Origin: Klebsormidium nitens
Lineage: Eukaryota; Streptophyta; Klebsormidiophyceae; Klebsormidiales; Klebsormidiaceae
Assembly (NCBI GenBank): GCA_000708835.1
Contig: DF237559.1
Location: 1-51,807, forward strand
Direction of reading: 5' to 3'
DNA: 51,807 nucleotides
The notes beneath the pieces are model-generated. The model did no database searches. It was not told the DNA's origin and worked only from the letters and a program-made list of their open reading frames with translations. This document shows positions 39,201 to 48,294 of this stretch, one piece after another; position 1 is the first letter of the stretch; every line of letters starts with the position of its first letter. Made by a program: the position numbers and the translations under genes.

Positions 39201-42200
39201 CGTCACATGTTGCACTCTTTCAATGACCCGGTTGTACCGAAGTCTAGCCTGTAGGGCTTCTTCGAGCGCCCTTTCAAATGCAACCCTGAGAAAAAGTCGA
39301 TTGCCTCAACAATTCTTGCGGAAGAGGTCGTCTTCTTCTTTTTCACTCGCCTCGTTGTGTTTTTAAGTGAGCATTCTTACCTCCCCGTTCTTTGCTAAGG
39401 GACACCATAGAGTTTGTCAGACACGATTGACGTAATCAAGTGGCAAAGATCGAGAGCCGATGATGCTTATTACGCGTCAACGGACTTCGGGGACTTTTCG
39501 AGCCATGTCATCTTGGTCATGTCATCTTGGTCAAGAGCGACTTAAAATGGTCAAACTTACCCTAAACCAAAACCTTCCTAGCGTTTGTGCGATCCTCCTT
39601 TCTTCTTACACTTGATTGGTCTTCGGTGGTAATGACAACTTCCCTTTGGCGAATGGCGTCAAGCACGGTCCTTGTTGAAATGCTCTTGCGTTCGGAGCCA
39701 CAAATCTGCATCCTTTGATACTTAATACATTGGTCGGCCTCTCTGGTTCGTGCGGCCGATTCACGACATCCGGGATTTCTCTCACATGTACGGCACCACC
39801 TTGTCGTCCATCTCTTCTGAAAACCTCATTGGCATGTTGTGCGGGTGGCCGGGCGTGCTCTACTGCCCGAGGTGTAATGCTCGACGTTTCGTACAAGTAA
39901 TTGGATCCCATATCAGGTCCGCAAATTACTTGAAGCAACGCCGTACTTCCAGTCTGCTGTTTCCGAGTGTCTGCCAAAGTCATCCTCGTTGTGTTGTCAG
40001 CAATTCCTATCCGGGTTTCATAAAAGCTGGACGCGCGGGCAACGATTATTCAAACCCCGCTCTGCTTTCAATCTTGGTTCGATGCACGCTCACCGACGCT
40101 GCCTTACGTCGAGAATGGCAAGGACTGTTAGAGCTTTTGGTGCCACGTGCCTCGTGCCACAGCTCCCTGTGCATTCTGAGCCCCGTTGCGCCATAGAAAG
40201 GTTGCCAAGCAACGCAATTCCCGTCCGTCCGTCCATCCGTCGTGCCGTTTTTTCGTCCGTATTCCATCCGTCCGTCCGCCAGTCCGCTCACCTTTCCGTC
40301 TGTCCGTCCCTTCACCCGTCCGTCCGTCCGTCCGCTAAACCTTCCGTCATTCTGTCCGCTGACCCTTCCTTCCGACCTTCTCTTCACCCTTCCGTTCATC
40401 ATATCGCGCTCCCATGCGTCCGTCAGTCCATCCGCCTTTCCGTCCGTCCGTCAGTCGGTCCGCCTGTCCATTCGTCCGCCCGTCCGCCTTTCCGTCCGTC
40501 CGTTCTTCGTCCGTTCGTTACTGTTCCGTCGGTACTTTCGCTTGCCGTTCCGTCCTTTCCTCTCGCGCACCCTTCCGTCCGTCCGTCGTCCGTCCGTCCG
40601 CCCTTCTTACCGGAACCCACTTTTCGTCCACTTTGCTCCTGATCCACTCTTTCCTCTGCCGTTGCCATTTATATCCGTCCATTCTTCCGTTCTACCACTT
40701 GTTCGTCTCTGTTTCTCTCTTTTCGCCCGCCCTCGTCCGTATGTCCCTCCGCTCCCATCGTCTGCTATTCCTCCCTTTCTTTTGTTCCATCCGTATTCCA
40801 ATTCCTCGTTTGGTTCCTCGTTCGTGCGTTAGCTGAAAGTTTCGTCCGTTCGATTTCTTGCTCTTCGGTCCGCCTGTCCGGCAGCCTTTTCGCTTTCGTG
40901 CAAAACTAAGTCCTCTTTTCGTGCTTGATTTGGCTTCTAATCAGCTGTACAAAGACCAACGTGAATCTTTATTTTGTGTGGATCTTGGTTGAGACATGTT
41001 TTCGCCGCTTCTGGGTGGCTCTCTTGAAGGTCAAGAGGAGGTCGCGACTGGCGGTCCAGTGAGCGCCAGTTGTCGCTGACACCGAACCAGTCTGCAAGCA
41101 TAATGCCATGTCGAACTTTACAACCGGGCAAAGCGGAAAAGCGGTATACGTCTGTTATTGAGAATCATAGGATAAGACCAGTTTCGTGATAGGGTCGGTG
41201 AGAATGATTAAGTGCTTGTTGGGGCTCATTTAAACTCAGTCGAAACCTCGTGCTATGTGTGAGCCACCTGATTTGCGGCAGGCTTTCTGTGGTTCAACTG
41301 CGTGCTGTTTTGAAAAATCACAGCATTTGACTTACGATTTTGAAGAGTGCGCTGGAAGCAGTTGGCAGGGGCTGCAATGTGCTATTTGGCAAACGTGAGA
41401 GTTCAATCGGCTTCAAATCCTTGATTAATACGTGGAGAGATTTGGCTGCGCAATTGCCATCGCCAGGCATTGTATCAGTACTGCTGGAGTACAGACTCCG
41501 GCAAGCTTCCAAGGTTGAAGTGCGATACGGCAATATATACTGACAAAGAACTTGTGAACTTTCTCTGAAATGGAAATGGTCGCTACAACGCGGCGGCCGA
41601 ATCAGATCCCACGCTTCAATGTCCTGGAATCGGACACTGTCGATAAGAAGATTCTGCTCGCGCGACATAAACCCCTTCTCTCTTCCTAGGATTCCATTTC
41701 GTTTGACCCGTGATGCACAGCTGTGCGTCGCTCGCGTTCTTATCTCATGAACGTTGCTCTCTTTTGCAGGGTCCAGGTGATACGCTATGGCCAACTTCCG
41801 AGCTGTCCACCTCCGTATCCACCGTCTGCGCCGCCTTCGACTCCTCTGCCAGCCAATCCGCTGACGCCACGTCATCAAATCCCGCCACATCATTCGGCAG
41901 AGTCTCCGTCCTCGCTGGCCTCCTCGCCTCGCTGACCCACGCATCCCCCCCCCAAACCCGCAGCGAAATCACCCCCCTGGTAGTGCAAACCGCTGCTCGG
42001 ATGATTCAGTCCCAAAACGGTAGACCGAGCCCCTGGTTAGGATCTCCCGCCTCCAAACTAGTCCTGCAAACCACGGTTAAGTGCTTAACCTCGGAGGGTT
42101 CAGGCCCCGAAAAGTCGACGTCCCTGGCGCTTCGAGGAGACCAGAACGGGGATAAGCTACCGGGCAGCGACGATAAGCTACCGGACGCGCTTCCCAGCTT

Positions 42201-45200
42201 ATGCCAGGCGGTCGTTTCCCCCGGGGAACAGCTCCTTGTCAGTACGGTCCTGTCTCAACTCCTGTCGCGGCTCCCGATTGACTCGTGGGAAGGTCGGGTT
42301 ATGCAAAACCTGGCCTTTGCGGAGCTGGTTAGGTGTCTACCGGCCGCTCCTACCGGGCAATTGGAAGCCGTTCTGGGGCTGCTGAAGGCGCTGGTGCAGA
42401 GGTCGGGGGAGATTGCTGGGAGACTGGTGGAAGCGGGATTAGTGCAAGCTTTGACCAGGTTAGTATCTACTAATTGTTATGTGTTTACTTCAGAAATATT
42501 GCAGGGCATGAGGGGGCAAGGGCATATTACACCCCCCCATTTTAAAAGGAAAAGTGTAGTCGTGCATGGAACGACCCAAGTAGGTCTATGCAGGATAGAA
42601 GCAAAGTTGGCATGTTCGGCTCTTGCTCTTTTTCTTGTCTTGCATGGCTCGCACAGTGCTCCTTTCCTCGTCGCCTTCCAAGCCGTTATTAAGCACTTAG
42701 CCCTGCTTTCGGTTGAGTAAGCGAGGGAAGGTGTGGGCAGGAGCTCGTCGTTTGGAACTCAACTTGTCACTCGGGCACGTTATAGGTGAAAAAAAGGCAG
42801 TTCTAGGTCACCTAGACTGTTTCTAGATGCATCGAAATCAAATCCTAGGTGTTCCAGATTCTGAAGCATACTTTCCCATATCTGCAGTCTCGGTCAAGCA
42901 CATCCCCCTCCCTCTCCCCACGGCCCATTCTCCCTGACCTGGGACCAAACCCCGCTTAACCCAGACCAAACCTGGGGTTCCGTAACAGCCCTCTTAGCCG
43001 CCCTTCCCATAAGCGTTCCTCGCCGCTACCACGTCGAAGAAAAGCTAGAGGCGGCTGTCGCCGCGCTTGGCCCTTCTCTCCTCCAATCTTTGACACCGCC
43101 GATTGCAGACCCCAGCGTGCGGCCCAGGATGAGCATCTCTAGTGTCAGAGCGGCTCTTCACTCCGCCCAGTTACTTGCCCGGTTACACCAACCGGGGGCG
43201 ACTTTGGCAGCCGTTCTGGGCCCCCGTTTCGTGAGTGCGATTGACCGAGCGACGTCACAGACGCTCCATTTCGTGGCGCAAGAAGGGCTGTGCGGGGGGA
43301 ACCCAAAGAAAGGACGCGCGCATGTGGGGTGCATTGTGGAGACGCGAGAGGAACGGGCGCTGGCCAGAACGGAACCGGATATTCCGGCGGAATCTGCTCT
43401 GAGGGGCTGGTTCGGTGTCGTAAGCGCGTGGGCGAAGGAAGAGTCCTCGAAACGGTCGATGCAGACGCAAGAAAGAAGCATGACGTCACAGCCCTCAAGT
43501 GTGAACGTGTCGGGTATAAGCCGAGAGCAGGGGGCATACGCTATGCGGGCGGGGCCGTCCGCTTATACAGAGGCGCTTGCGGATGATGTGTACCTTTTAG
43601 GAGAGGTGTTGGCGCGGTATACGGCGGTGCGGATCGGAGAGGCGCTGAGTGGGGCGGGGAGACACGTGTCTGGGGGATCCCCCCCGCCAGAGCTTCCAAC
43701 CAGCGAGACTCTGCATGCCCTTCAGGTGAGCTTAAAGGGCCCGTAGGACATGCATGTCCATCCTATATCATCTTTCGTGCAGGGAGCCGAAAGTAAGTGT
43801 ACTTTTGATACGTTTGGTCCACAAAAGACTCAGGGACATTGGGTGTACACTTCCTGAGCTTGTCAACCTACGGACTGAAAAGTTCAATCTTTTCAAGGAC
43901 TGCCTCTTCGTACTTGTGCCTAAAATTTTAGCTCCTCGCTCCTCGTTGTCGCAATACCGGAAATCTTGCTTCAAATGTTGATTCATGCAAGCGGAAGGTA
44001 GTCCGCTGACTGCAACCCTCCTCTGAAACAGGACCAGTGTATGTTCCTTTGCTCCTGTCCTCGCCCCGTTCCACTTTCTCCGGGGCTCACGTTTGGCCGT
44101 CCTTATGTCCCATCTGCTCGCTCCGTAGTCGAGCATTGTAGGGCCATGAACATATACGTAACGATCCATGAAAGAGCAAATTATACATCTGCCAGCATTT
44201 GCCGTGTCCAGCAGTCTGCTTCTAACTCTGATTCTTTTGCCGTTCTCTTCACTCCGAGGCCGGGTTTCCGCCCTTCCCTTTCTGCGTACTTCCGTTCGTT
44301 ATGCACTTCTGTGCCAAGAAGGTCTGATCCGCGAACCATGGCAAGCGGAAACCAGACCTCTGACAGCAATTGTCGTTGTCCGACAAGACCAGTGTCTGAT
44401 TTTGGTGAATAATATAACGCACGCTCCTGGTGCAGATGCTTACGAAACTGGTTTTTGTTTCCTTTTCTAATCTGGTTGCCCCCGCTTCTTGCCCCGTTTC
44501 CCTCCCTCCGGGACCCAGTTCTTGCCCTGCTGGACCTACGTGTTTCATACACTCGATGCTGAAATTCCAGAAAATGGACTCAAACAATTCAACTCTTGCA
44601 AAAGAGAGTCAGTCTTCTGACGCCGCTTTTCTTGCTAACAAGGCCAGTGTTTGCTTCTCGCTCCGGTCCTTACCCCCTTCCCCACTCCGGGGCCCACTTT
44701 GGGCTCTCCTCAACCTGCGTATCCCAGCCTTGTTTCTCCGCAGTAATGACTTTACACGCGGAAAGGGAAGTCGGTCTTCTAATGGCAACTCTTTTTCAAA
44801 CAGGACCAATGTCTGCTTCTCGCTCCGGTCCTCGCCCCGTTCCCTTCCCTCCGAGGCCCTGTTTTGGCCCTTCTCGATCTGCGTATTTCGTTCCACAACT
44901 GCTCCAGTCCTTACGATGGAATCACAATAAAGGATGCACGTAGAGCAGGCGTCACTTCTCTGACGGTTACTTTCTGTTCACAGGACCAGTGCCTTCTTCT
45001 TGCGCCGGTTCTCGCGCCGTTCCCCTCCCTCCTGGGCCCAGTTCCGCCCTTCTCTACCTGCGTACTCCATTCTTCGCTCCGCAGATGGTCACTGTCGTGT
45101 AGCGAAGCTAAGACCCGTCATCCATGCAAAGCGGCAAACGTCTGACTGCGTGTTCCCTTTTAACAGGACCAATGCCTTCTTCTTGCGCCGGTTCTTGCCC

Positions 45201-46259
45201 CGTTCCCCTCCCTCCTGGGCCCAGTTCCGCCCTTCTCTACCTGCGTACTCCATTCTTCGCTCCGCAGATGTTCACTGTCGTGTAGCGAAGCTAAGACCCG
45301 TCATCCATGCAAAGCGGCAAACGTCTAACTGCGTGTTCCCTTTTAACAGGACCAATGCCTTCTTGTCGTGCCGGTTCTTGCTCCGTTCCCCTCCTTGCGA
45401 GGCCCTGTTTTGGCCCTTCTCGACCACGCTTATCTGCTAGAGGCTTCCGTCAACCAGCTGTTTGGAGCGCACCCCTCCAAGCTACGGGCAGAGTCGGCGG
45501 CGAAGCACGTCAAAGCGGCGCTTACAGGTCAGGACGTCACTCTTTTTTGTTGCGGCCCATATTCGGAACATATGCAGTTTATTGTAAGGATTTCTGCCGA
45601 CTGGCACGCCCATGAGGTCGGTTCCAGTGGAAAATATGGTGTTCGTGAACTCTCTTATTCAACTTAGACCGTATCTGTTGACACAGATTGTGGCAGGCTG
45701 CTCTGGAGTGGAGTATTTGAAACTGGGGCTATCAAGGGCTTGGTGGGGTGAAGGAACGAATGGACCAGCCTGATGAAACCCTCGAAAAGAAGGGGACTCA
45801 ATGGTCCACCTTTTAACCTGAGAAGGCCTGATTATTAAGAAAAACCATCTCAACAACTGTTCTCGTTCGACTCTTGTTTGTTCTACCTGAACTGCTGGTG
45901 AGCTTTCCGGGCAGCTCATTCAGGCGCGAAGGGAAAATCTCAAGATAAGTCTCCAACCTGGATGTTGATAGCGAATGTTGCTGCGGAGCGCTCAAAATAC
46001 CCTGGAAATGGCGAGCACTCTATTCATGCCTCTACTTTCGTAGCCGGAGTTGCGGAAGCCCGTAGATCTTCGATTCTTCTGTTATGCAAGCGCGAAGCTG
46101 TATGTTGTTGTACCGACTCGTTCGTCGCGTCACTGACTTGTCCGCTCCTTCTTCTCCCCAGCTCTTCGTCAACAAGGTTCACCAGCTAGTAGCGATACTG
46201 CTCGAGCTGTCGAAAGTGCGGCCCGGCAAATGTATCCACAAGCGGTGGAGCAATTCTAG
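15238..46259 (+). CDS. NUP188: Nucleoporin NUP188 (plant type)
   Basis: Alpha-solenoid scaffold of the nuclear-pore inner ring. Nineteen exons join in phase: 15238-15357, 16480-16653, 17087-17188, 17838-17907, 18300-18436, 19566-19703, 20373-20530, 21553-21853, 22998-23955, 24723-24859, 25506-26263, 26741-27164, 27700-27854, 29000-29399, 41346-41513, 41770-42458, 42888-43725, 45350-45527 and 46162-46259. The total is about 2,000 residues, a normal NUP188 length. Collinear family landmarks run from end to end: HHQWFLNTFDNFKPPSAASK (exon 2), DLDETQAYL (3), LNGYPFDS (8), LRAYNLYSP and SLCQGPWATENVFNFL (9), FANGQSLPLQ (11), IPTGPFLELAAYIEELQLES (14), LPTSETLHALQ (17) and ARQMYPQAVEQF at the stop (19). 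Two ATGs are adjacent (15238 and 15241); I took the first. Exon 7 uses a GC donor. Exon 15 (donor GTTGAA) is the least certain. Many introns carry copies of exon edges. Confidence 0.93.
15478..15545 (+). repeat. Downstream copy of the 3' edge of NUP188 exon 1
   Basis: The true exon end ATCGGGAAAATGAGGTG with donor GTAAGA (15358) is echoed as AGCGGGAAAGAGAGGTG with donor GTGAGA (15528), 170 bp downstream. The copy has no in-frame acceptor joining it to exon 1. Confidence 0.7.
18839..19565 (+). repeat. Five decayed upstream copies of the 5' edge of NUP188 exon 6
   Basis: The true exon 6 start (19566) reads GACTCTGCTTCGATTCCGAT, then GTGGGCAGACCAGATGGCCG. Related units begin near 18839, 18979, 19131, 19278 and 19424 (spacing 140-152 bp), most with an upstream TGCAG. 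The nearest copy (19424) still encodes SASIPLWADQKAGEQSL in the splice phase. Older ones carry stops: TAG in the 19131 unit and TGA in the 19278 unit. Confidence 0.9.
20531..20532 (+). other. GC splice donor of NUP188 exon 7
   Basis: Exon 7 must end in phase 2 to join the next exon (SLNGYPFDS, starting at 21553). The only fitting junction is CCCAG followed by GCAAGG, the standard context of GC-AG introns. The joined protein reads NGDSPRSLNGYP, matching the collinear NUP188 region. Confidence 0.7.
22667..22997 (+). repeat. Two upstream copies of the 5' edge of NUP188 exon 9
   Basis: TTTGCAG followed by CACACCATG marks the true exon start (22998) and recurs at 22667 and 22831 (spacing 164 and 167 bp). 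The 22667 copy keeps HTMKLLVSTS identical to the real exon before diverging. The 22831 copy reaches a TAG after 15 codons. The intron text between units is also shared. Confidence 0.9.
24028..24110 (+). repeat. Downstream copy of the 3' edge of NUP188 exon 9
   Basis: The last ~60 nt of exon 9 (AAGAGGTGCTGG through GACACTAGCAG, donor at 23956) are repeated as AAAAGGTGCTGC through GAGACTGGCAG with GTTAGG at 24102, 146 bp downstream. The copy contains an early stop (TAA in ATGTAAGG). Confidence 0.85.
28262..28999 (+). repeat. Array of ~105-bp copies of the 5' edge of NUP188 exon 14
   Basis: The real exon begins CCCCCCTGATGCCCTTATTC after TCTTGCAG (29000). Diverged units with an AG- or TGCAG-like acceptor and a CCGGTGCCCTTAT-like core occur near 28268, 28473, 28580, 28687, 28794 and 28903, with a possible unit near 28372. 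Spacing is about 95-110 bp. Several keep the following ACTGACCTTGCCGCC-like block. Confidence 0.85.
38165..38640 (+). repeat. Imperfect CCGT/TCCG-rich low-complexity array
   Basis: Pyrimidine-rich sequence with recurrent CCGTCCGT and TTCCGTCCG words, degenerating rightward into CT-rich text. It lies inside NUP188 intron 14. Open frames here are composition artefacts. Confidence 0.75.
40215..40880 (+). repeat. Long imperfect GTCC tetranucleotide array
   Basis: Dense CGTCCGTCCGTCCG tetramer runs interrupted by substitutions, about 650 bp, in NUP188 intron 14. Its left flank shares GGTGCCACGTGCC with the flank of the 38165 array (38112 and about 40139), so the two arrays probably belong to one duplicated unit of about 2 kb. 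Confidence 0.85.
44032..45349 (+). repeat. About seven upstream copies of the 5' edge of NUP188 exon 18
   Basis: True exon 18 starts at 45350 with GACCAATGCCTTCTTGTCGT. Copies begin near 44032, 44210, 44387, 44643, 44804, 44984 and 45167. The last two intervals are exactly 183 bp and almost identical in sequence, including the TTTTAACAG acceptor of the final unit, so they are recent. In the splice phase the 44984 unit encodes DQCLLLAPVLAPFPSL before drifting and reaching TGA at 45145. The older leftward units are progressively more diverged. Confidence 0.92.
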
Positions 46260-48294
46260 TGGGCATCTCAATTGTTGGGCCGAGTCGACCAATGATATCC
46301 TGAGGCAGGTACAACACTGGTACGGCAATTTATTCCGGTGGCATGATAAGCAGAGTGTGTCAAACAGCGGCCTAAAGATCTGCATAATGCAAGCTGATCC
46401 ATCCATGGGGAACCTGTGCCTGATTCGTCATTATCGCATGTATGGCCCTGACGACCTGACAGCTTTCTGGCACGGACAGAATCATGCTCTTCATATGGAA
46501 GTGATTCAGCGCAAGCTTTTTTAGGTTTGTTTTGTGAGATTGGGAAACTGTCGGAAATGTTGAAGGATATTTTTCGCCAACTTTGTTAAGATTCACCGTT
46601 CAATCGCATCCAGCTACGTGAGGTAACAATTCGATATGCAATGAGGATACGTTCACTATAAACATGCACAAACACACGGCTCGATCGACAAAGTACAATT
46701 TGAACATTTGGCTATCTCACCTATATATTGTATGTGTGTCTTTTAAGTTCAGCATGGCCGCTCCGCAGGGCGGGCAGCCCGGCCACCCACCCGCCGCATA
46801 AATGTAGCTCGGAGAACCGCAATTTATAGCTTGCTAGTTTTGTCGGATCGTTTGGACGGATTGAACTTGAACACCTGGAGTAATCTCGGTAGGGTACTAA
46901 GCTAGGCGTTTAAAACTCAGACAAATGTGATCCCATGTATGCCATGGAAGCCTATACGACTGTCGTAATCACTGACAGTGGCCCACGCGTCGCTACGGTG
47001 CCGGTGTTTGAAAAGAGATCGATCACATCGTGCGCATGGCTGCCGCCAACGACGGTTGGCGCGCCGCCGGCCGGGCCCGGCGCTTTAACGGTACTAACAT
47101 GTTGTGCCCAACATTGAATGCATGGATCTCACTGGCCCTTGTGCGTAAGGTTTGGCCGGCGGCTAGGTTCAATTAAGGTTCAAGCGGAATGAGTCACTGA
47201 TGCATAGGCCCCTAGATCGGAATGTGAAATCCATTCAATGATTAATATCATTGCAACGCATGCATGATTACCAACAATTTGCGTACGCAGTCTCCTTTTT
47301 AAACTGCAAAAGTAGCGAGACTGCAGATCGGACTGCAAGATGTAGTACCGGCGCGTACCTCGATACTACTTGATTACGGGTCATTAATCCTGCTATATGT
47401 TCATGAATATCGAATCTCGGTCATCACCCTCTGAGTCTAATGCGGAATAGATTTGAGCGATTGTCATGCAGTCCCTAACATACTAGAATGCAGAAAATAT
47501 GAGGCACCTGTCGATGATTGGGTCACGTGAGGCACATTGCCTACTGAAGAGAGTAGTAGCTATATATTAGTAGCAGATAGCCCCGCTAGGATAGCACGAG
47601 GCAGGCTCTCTTCCGTTCATGTTAGTCGAACCGAAACATACGCATTCTCCTCTAAATCAACATGCTTCAGCGAATTAAAAACCTCACGTCGACTGCGCAT
47701 CGATCGCTAACGTGCAAAACATTGCATGACAGTTCTCTTGCTTCGTGAGACGTTCTCAACAGCCACGTGTCAAGTTCCGTACGTTTTCTCCAACTACGTC
47801 AGCTGTTCAAACTACCACAATTGCTCGCGGTGCAAGCATTGGTTATGGAAAATTGTATCTTTCACAATGAACTAAACATTTGAGAGGTCGAGGTCGCCCT
47901 TGCTCCTCTCTTGTCCTGAAGCTGCCTTGATAGGGGCCGTCGGAGGACCCTGATCCTCTCGGCGACCACTCACGAGTCTTTGCGCTGTGACGGTCGCTCA
48001 AAATCCATGTGGGCTGAGAACCGCAATGACACTCGTCTTCAAACCACATTGGGGGACGCCCGTTCAAATCACGCCAGTCAAGTACGGAAGTGAGTGGAAC
48101 CGCATCCCGCCATTGGGCATCAAGGGCACCTCCGAACAGTCTGCCTAGCACTTGGGTAGATTGACGGACGGCTCACTACTACGGTCCGAGTTCAACATAA
48201 ACCGAAAAGAAATGCACGAATTACGGGCCTCCAGCTAGAACCTTATACGACGACCGGTGCAAGGGCGCCAGCAAAGACCCCGACGTCCCGCTAT
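46260..48294. other. Convergent intergenic region, AT-richer
   Basis: Two kilobases between the NUP188 stop and the end of the tail-collar gene. Composition is more AT-rich than the genes (for example TATATATTG-like text near 46722 and TATATATTAG near 47562). No ORF with family resemblance, no tRNA and no clear repeat were found. A 102-codon minus-strand frame at 47843-48151 is unsupported. Confidence 0.5.

Larger units (their letters stand above)
29400..41345 (+). other. Giant (~11.9 kb) intron 14 of NUP188
   Basis: Exon 14 ends at 29399 in phase 0 and the next exon I can support starts at 41346 in phase 0. I found no exon, nested gene, transposase, reverse transcriptase or RNA gene in between. 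It contains diverged internal duplications: a GGCGGCAAAGAGGATGCA-like block at about 30855, 33865 and 34028; an AGGGCCATTGAA/TCGAGCCAT block at about 29963 and 32990; and a block around ATGACGACTTTCCGTTGGCA at 31568 related to one near 39630. It also holds two CGTC/TCCG-rich arrays. If exon 15 is misplaced the intron runs on to 41769. Confidence 0.7.

Noticed and set aside
40242-40836. Ser/Pro/Arg-rich ORFs over the CGTC arrays
   Set aside because: All frames are open because of tetranucleotide composition; not protein-coding.
48055-48080. tRNA B-box-like GTTCAAATC
   Set aside because: The flanking bases do not form a T-stem and no acceptor stem or A-box is found.
47843-48151. 102-codon minus-strand ORF
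   Set aside because: No recognisable domain, no splice partner, lies between two convergent gene ends.
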